NCBI GenBank assembly: GCA_914767715.1
Contig: OU612065.1
Coordinates: 11,530,001-11,594,000 of the forward strand
DNA: 64,000 bases
Reading direction: 5' to 3'
Origin: Membranipora membranacea
Taxonomy: Eukaryota > Bryozoa > Gymnolaemata > Cheilostomatida > Membraniporidae
A program made the position numbers and the translations under genes. Positions 58,856 to 64,000 of the stretch are shown one piece after another (position 1 is the stretch's first letter; every line of letters starts with the position of its first letter). The notes beneath the pieces were generated by a model. That model saw nothing but the letters and a program-made list of their open reading frames with translations. It ran no database searches and was not told the DNA's origin.

Positions 58856-61800
58856 ATGTCGATCGGTACTGACACCATGGGTGACAGTGGAGATTCAACT
58901 TCTTTTCCAAAAACCAACGGTAAGTTTATCATATTTATTGGTAACATTGCCATTGATTCGATTTCTCTTACGTCAGTAAATTAATGATGTGAGTGCCTTG
59001 TGACAAATCGCACAAGGCTATCAATTAACAGCCTTGAAATGTACAAAAAGTTTGATCCAATTTGCTAGCGCATGAGTTGAATGTTGAAGGCAACCTAGCG
59101 CCGGCAAAGTTGATCAAATTTGATATAGGAATAAGCCCGACTAGGTTCTAGTATCATAGTCGCCGGGGGGCCGTCGGGCGTGAGGCAAAGTCTGGGGGCT
59201 CAGACTAGTATCATGGGTAAATTATACAAATCGCAATTTTTTTGTGTAGATTCTACTGTATCCCCTCCTGATGATAGCCAAGTAGAAGAGGCACCAGAAT
59301 CTGAAGATCAAGGGGGGTGTGTAGTTAAAAATCTCTGTTGTGCTCAGGTAAGGAAATATTGTGGTATTACAACAAAACCTGACAAACTTCAAACATCAAT
59401 GTTGAAAATTAAATATGATATATTGGTATCATCCATGACATTTTTAGACGAATAGCCTTTGTGAATATTAATAGTTGACACTTGATTCCCTAATTTTCCT
59501 AAAACTTGTTTTTGTTTACTCATTCTCGGTCAAATTCAGAGCCAAAATACTTGGTTTACTGCTATAAAACTAATATTTCCATATAATATCAAAATTAGTA
59601 TTTCAAATGTCTCAATACTGATTTGTATCCTGAATACGTTCAAGGCTAGTTTAAGCACTCAAACTGTGCCCGGGTAGCTGGTAGTAGCATAACATTATCA
59701 ACCATTTCCCCCACCAAAGCGGTTGATGACGTAAAGCTACTACCAGCTATCCCGGCACAGTTTGAGAGCTCAAACTAATGCAGCTGGCGTAATAAACATA
59801 CTAGATACACACTGAACCTATTTGCTGTAGCTATGTTGCATGATTGGTACATCACCCTGTTTTTTCTGCTGCGTGACCTGTTGTCCCGACATCAAAGAGT
59901 CGACATCTACACGCCTCATGTACCTACTCATGTTCATGTTCACCATAGCCCTTATGCTGGTGAGTCTAGTAGGTGACATCCCTACATGGCTCACAACACT
60001 GGTAAGTAATAAATTTATCCCATCTGAGGAAAAAAACAGATGCAATTGCTACATATTGTAGTGCATTCATTCTATACCTGTTTCGTGATAATCTGAATGA
60101 CAGTTAGGCATAAATATGATGGCTAGGCTTATCCATTTTTAGGTTTGGCTGATATATCCAGCAATGTGCTAAGAATATGCCATATTTGTCCTCAACATTA
60201 TTTCTAAAATAAATTTAAATATGACAACTCCAATTTACGTGTAAAACGGGTCATTATCAACATCATTCTTTGGATTGTGTTATTGTCAAGCACATATTTA
60301 CCCAACATGGAACCTCTAGTATGTCTCATCCTTTGTAGAGCCCACAGATAAACTCTACATGTGTAGAATATCTTGGTACAGAACCTGGCTGCAGGGGGTT
60401 ATTCGGGAATTACGTTGCTGTTTACAAAGTGTGCGCTGGCCAACTTTCCATGCATTTAATACTGATAGTGATTACCATATGCGCATCTGACAGCAAAATG
60501 TTCCCCGGAGCTCTACACAATGGGTAAGTTCTCAGGGCTGATACCAGCAGCATCACACATTCACTGCTGTCACCTGTGTAGGCAGTGGTCAAATTGCTGC
60601 TATCTGCTTGTCAGTATCCATTTGATATTTCAGCTCACTCTTGACAAATTCTATCCTCCATTTTTGTAAGTGTAACAGAACATTTATTATACAGAGTTTG
60701 GTTATGGAAGTGGGCGTTTATGATAGGAGTAATGGTATTGATATTTCTATTTGTACACAGTGGATCTAGTCCAGTATGGGCATGTGAGTATTAAGCTGTA
60801 TTTACACTGCAGGTTTTCCCGTAAGATTTCTCTTTTCTCCTTATGGGAAAGTGTGCAGGGTAAATGCAGCTCAAGTTGCATTTGACACCGTCCTCCAGAT
60901 TTTTATTATTGGCCAGAGAGCTGTAGGATATTAGATGTAAGATGTTCATCATCACCAAAAACTTCAATCCATATAATAGAAATAATATGATTGAATTTTA
61001 ATGTAAAACTCCTACACAGCCTAGGTATCAGTAAATTCTTAATACAATTTCGGTAACAAATTTTTGCATTGATTATTATTATTTACCATAGAAATTGGAT
61101 TTAAAAAACACAGGCACCTTTTGACATTTCGATTGAGAAATCTATAAACAGTGCTGTAGCAAAAAGATGTTATATGCCCGTCTTTATGTTTTAGGTATGA
61201 GGATATTTGGATACATTGGAGGCAGCTTATTTATAATGGTAAACTTATTCTTCATGTGTGAGGTCTCAATGTGCTCCAACATCAAGTTGTAAGTTACAGA
61301 TAATCCTCAGCCATTTTTGGTCGGGAGGATAACCAGTTTGATGCTCATCATTTTTTACACATTCTGACATCAGCCTATGGATCATTAACAAGATAGCCTT
61401 TTGAAACCATCATGATGGCTAACCAGGTACTATTTTTAGGCTGGAGAAGGCCAGTGTTAACAGTTGCTGGTATGTACTGATATGGTTACTTACTATCTTG
61501 CTGCTGGGTGTAGCGTCTGGTATATGTTACGCACTGTTGAAGTTTTACTCAGTCTGTCCTGAGAACCTTGTTATAGCAGTGGCTAATATGGTGGGCTGTT
61601 CTCTGCTGCTGATTCTCACCATTATAGCTGGTGTGGGGAAAGGTAAGTTGGTGGTTAATCAATGATAATCTTTCTCTGAAGTCTACTTGTGCTTATAATC
61701 TTATAATGGTAATAAGCATGCTGTCCCTTGGTTGTATTTTACTGGGAAAACTCGAATGATACAGTACTGTTACTATGATTTGCAGCAAGTTTTTAGGCAG

Positions 61801-64000
61801 CTTTCCTTCCCTAAATCCTGTCAACGATATAGTTCCAATTGTTTTCAGTTGCCTTGTGGTCCCAATAAACTTCTCATGTACTATTTCTGTGCTTACATTG
61901 AATTGTTCCTTATTTTTTTCTAGGCAGTAAGAACGCAGACTTGCTACAAGGCAGTGTGATTATTTCATTCGTCTTGTATCAGACATGGAGCGCAATTCAT
62001 AGCAGACCCAGCGGATCTTTTAATAGTAAGTAATTATTACCTGCAAACTCGCTATTGACTTCTCAAATTATCTGAGTTGTTCAACAACAGGCGAATTATC
62101 AGTAATGTAAGCCGAAGATATTGCGGTATTTTACCTGAGGGTCTGTTCTATCTATGAAATATGCCTGTTTTTGCAGCTGCAGTTCTCGGTAAAGCCATCT
62201 ATCAACCATACAGCACAGTGCCAACTCTATTCACAGAACCGCAACCAAACTCGAGTTCCATCGATACAGTCGCCTCTGGTAATAATACTGAGGCTGAGTG
62301 TAAGGTTGACTTTGGATTTGGTAATCAGGGAAACAGCAGTTGGGCAAACAAGCTCCAATATGGAGGATTGGCTTACTACTTATTCACAGCTCTATACAAA
62401 AGGTTGACTGCTAGGATATAACTATTGGCCTATTTTATATTAAGTCTCACAAAATATTGCATATTTATGTGGTTTAATGTGACTGTAACGATAACTGTGA
62501 TCAGAGATGCTCCAAGCTCCTAGCCTGTCTTGACAAGCTTTGTTCAGTGGGGGAATGGGGGTTTCCCAAGACAGGCTTGACAAGACAGGCTACCAAACTT
62601 CATGATGTGATATAAAACATAATTGTCTGATAATATGTACATAGTTATTTTCTCTTTATAAAACGACAGATAACTCTAAGCTTAGTCTCTAGAGTAAAAT
62701 ATGTGGAAAGGGATGATGACCAGCAACTAAGATATCGAGAAAATACAAAATCTTACTTTTATACACTTTGATGATTTAATTTTTTTTTGATACAGTGTGG
62801 ACCACACACGCAAACAGGCTAAAACAGTCAAGCGATATGTCATGTCGAGAACTCTTTTTGGCAAAAACCTGCGAGTGTCACAAATCTCAGATAAAGTAAG
62901 TCAAATTCAAAGCTAATGAATATTGTAATATGGATGATACACCTCCACCTCTCTCCTCCTCCTCCCCTCCCCCTCATCCTCCACCCCTCCCCTGCCCCTC
63001 CCCCTATCGTCAGCTCATCGTTTGTGTTTTCCATTGATGTTCATTTTCTTTGAATAAAGAACTATGAAAGTGCATCGTTTATGAAGTAACTATACCATTG
63101 ATTTGTAGATTATCCCAAATGGTTGCTGCTACTCATGTAAAGTGAAGCACTCTGGTACAGGACAGAAAGTGATATATAACGAGGAGACATCAACCATATA
63201 CAACTACTGCTATCTACACTTTCAGTTTGTTTGCTCCATACTATTTGCCATGATGACCCTCACCAACTGGTTTGAGTAAGTAATAATTCTTAATCCTGTA
63301 TCCTGCTGATGTTCAGTCTCTGATCTAGAAATGTGACAAGATTATATTTGATGTCTTCACATTTTCTAATCAAATTCTTGTCATTCTCACTTCCAATTAC
63401 AGTCCAGGTGCTGATATAGAGCTAGCAAATTGGCACCAGAGCTGGGCTGGATATTGGGTGGAAATTGTCACATCATGGTTAGCTATGTGTAAGTAGGTTT
63501 TACTCAATACAGTCTGCTTTTGTTGGGTACTCCTTGGTGCTGAAGACAAACAATTTGCTTATCCATTTGAGAAGAATGACAGATGCTTGATCAACTAAAT
63601 GAAACACTTCGATACTCTTTTGACTTGTGAAGGCCGTTTTTACTACTACTGATTTGATGTTTTGTCTAAGTTGTAGTGTAATGTCTAAAACAGCTGAGAT
63701 TATATGCCTACCATGTCAAACATGGATGGTCATTTCCTCTACTCCTTCTCTCACACTTCATTCTTTTGCAGTGGTCTACATTTGCACTCTGCTTCTACCA
63801 CTACATTGTCAAGATAACCCATACTATAAAAAGATATCCCTTCGCATACCACAGTCTCGGCCACCATCAGCGATGGCAAAAACTCCACGCCGTTACTTTG
63901 ATGAACAAGGAGATGCCATCAGTAATCTGGGTTCTTTTGAAGGAGTTCTTTACGCATATGACAATCAAGATAATCTCAAACCGATATCTTTTGTCAAGGC
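58856..64000 (+). CDS. Serine incorporator-like (SERINC/TMS) multipass membrane protein, 3' end outside window
   Basis: SERINCs are multipass membrane proteins implicated in serine lipid synthesis and lipid scrambling. Exons: 58855-58919 (ATG 58856), 59250-59347, 59831-60001, 60339-60523, 60695-60783, 61195-61285, 61440-61642, 61924-62025, 62177-62402, 62796-62895, 63109-63275, 63403-63488, 63772 to the window end; over 600 residues so far. SERINC features: a Cys-rich start (TSPCFFCCVTCC followed by STRLMYLLMF), ALHNGVWLWKW (compare HNGFWFFK), QTWSAIHSRPSG (compare TWSAMTNEP) and MMTLTNWFDP (compare MMTLTNWY). About ten hydrophobic helices are visible. Unlike typical SERINCs of about 450 residues, it has an acidic ~45-residue N-terminal extension, a basic Cys-containing cytosolic loop and a polar tail after the last helix. 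One donor (61286, GTTGTA) is weak. A 5' UTR exon probably ends at 58700. Confidence 0.82.
59158..59204. repeat. GC-rich repeat flanked by GTATCAT
   Basis: A 47-bp GC-rich segment lies between direct copies of CTAGTATCAT (59148-59157 and 59205-59214). The reverse complement matches the start of the window (about 11-93), including the flanking ATGATAC and the core TCTGAGCCCCC. First intron of the SERINC-like gene. Confidence 0.6.
59648..59776. mobile_element. 129-bp MITE-like inverted repeat
   Basis: The 41-bp arms at 59648-59688 and 59736-59776 pair with few mismatches (AGTTTAAGCACTCAAACTGT against the complement of CACAGTTTGAGAGCTCAAACT). The loop holds an inner ATCAACC/GGTTGAT pair. A one-arm relative lies at 35632-35688, showing it is dispersed. 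SERINC-like intron. Confidence 0.7.
62521..62592. repeat. 72-bp hairpin, 18-bp arms
   Basis: TAGCCTGTCTTGACAAGC at 62521-62538 pairs with 62575-62592 with one mismatch. Intron of the SERINC-like gene. Confidence 0.6.

Overview
This is a nuclear segment from an animal. All confident genes are split by GT-AG introns and belong to animal-type families: Rab11-FIP, TRIM37, DNAJC27, NAPRT and SERINC. The DNA is AT-rich, with introns from roughly 70 bp to several kb. The set includes a MetX/CysA-type O-acetyltransferase that vertebrates lack, which suggests an invertebrate, possibly an early-branching one such as a sponge or cnidarian. That placement is inference. I saw no tRNA, rRNA, CRISPR array, bacterial operon or virus.

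Layout, left to right. (1) 264-5491 (+): the 3' two thirds of a class I Rab11-FIP gene with 12 NPF motifs and a C-terminal Rab-binding coiled coil. (2) 6166-11131 (-): an unrecognised basic coiled-coil protein, probably extended upstream by exons at 15819-19519 to about 1,000 residues. (3) 19520-23880: an intergenic stretch holding a nested fold-back mobile element (20828-22510). (4) 23881-25659 (+): an SLC16/MCT-like transporter. (5) 27284-31055 (+): DNAJC27/RBJ, a Rab-like GTPase fused to a J domain. (6) 31694-40189 (-): nicotinate phosphoribosyltransferase, tail to tail with DNAJC27. (7) 41085-51640 (-): full TRIM37, 19 exons. (8) 52341-57310 (+): the O-acetyltransferase, head to head with TRIM37. 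(9) 58856 to the window end (+): a SERINC-like membrane protein with unusual N- and C-terminal extensions, still open at 64000.

The genes do not form a pathway. They are ordinary neighbouring loci for recycling-endosome traffic (FIP), small-GTPase/chaperone function (DNAJC27), NAD salvage (NAPRT), ubiquitin ligation and centrosome control (TRIM37), sulfur amino acid metabolism (O-acetyltransferase) and membrane biology (SERINC). I reconstructed the exons by hand and checked that reading phase is kept across every junction listed.

The most interesting non-genic signal is a set of tiny palindromic insertions, only 16 to 32 bp long. They have CANRGAG-like ends and exact 7-bp target duplications, and their termini resemble those of the large fold-back element. 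They look like terminal-repeat-only remnants, or an ultra-short class, of one DNA transposon group.
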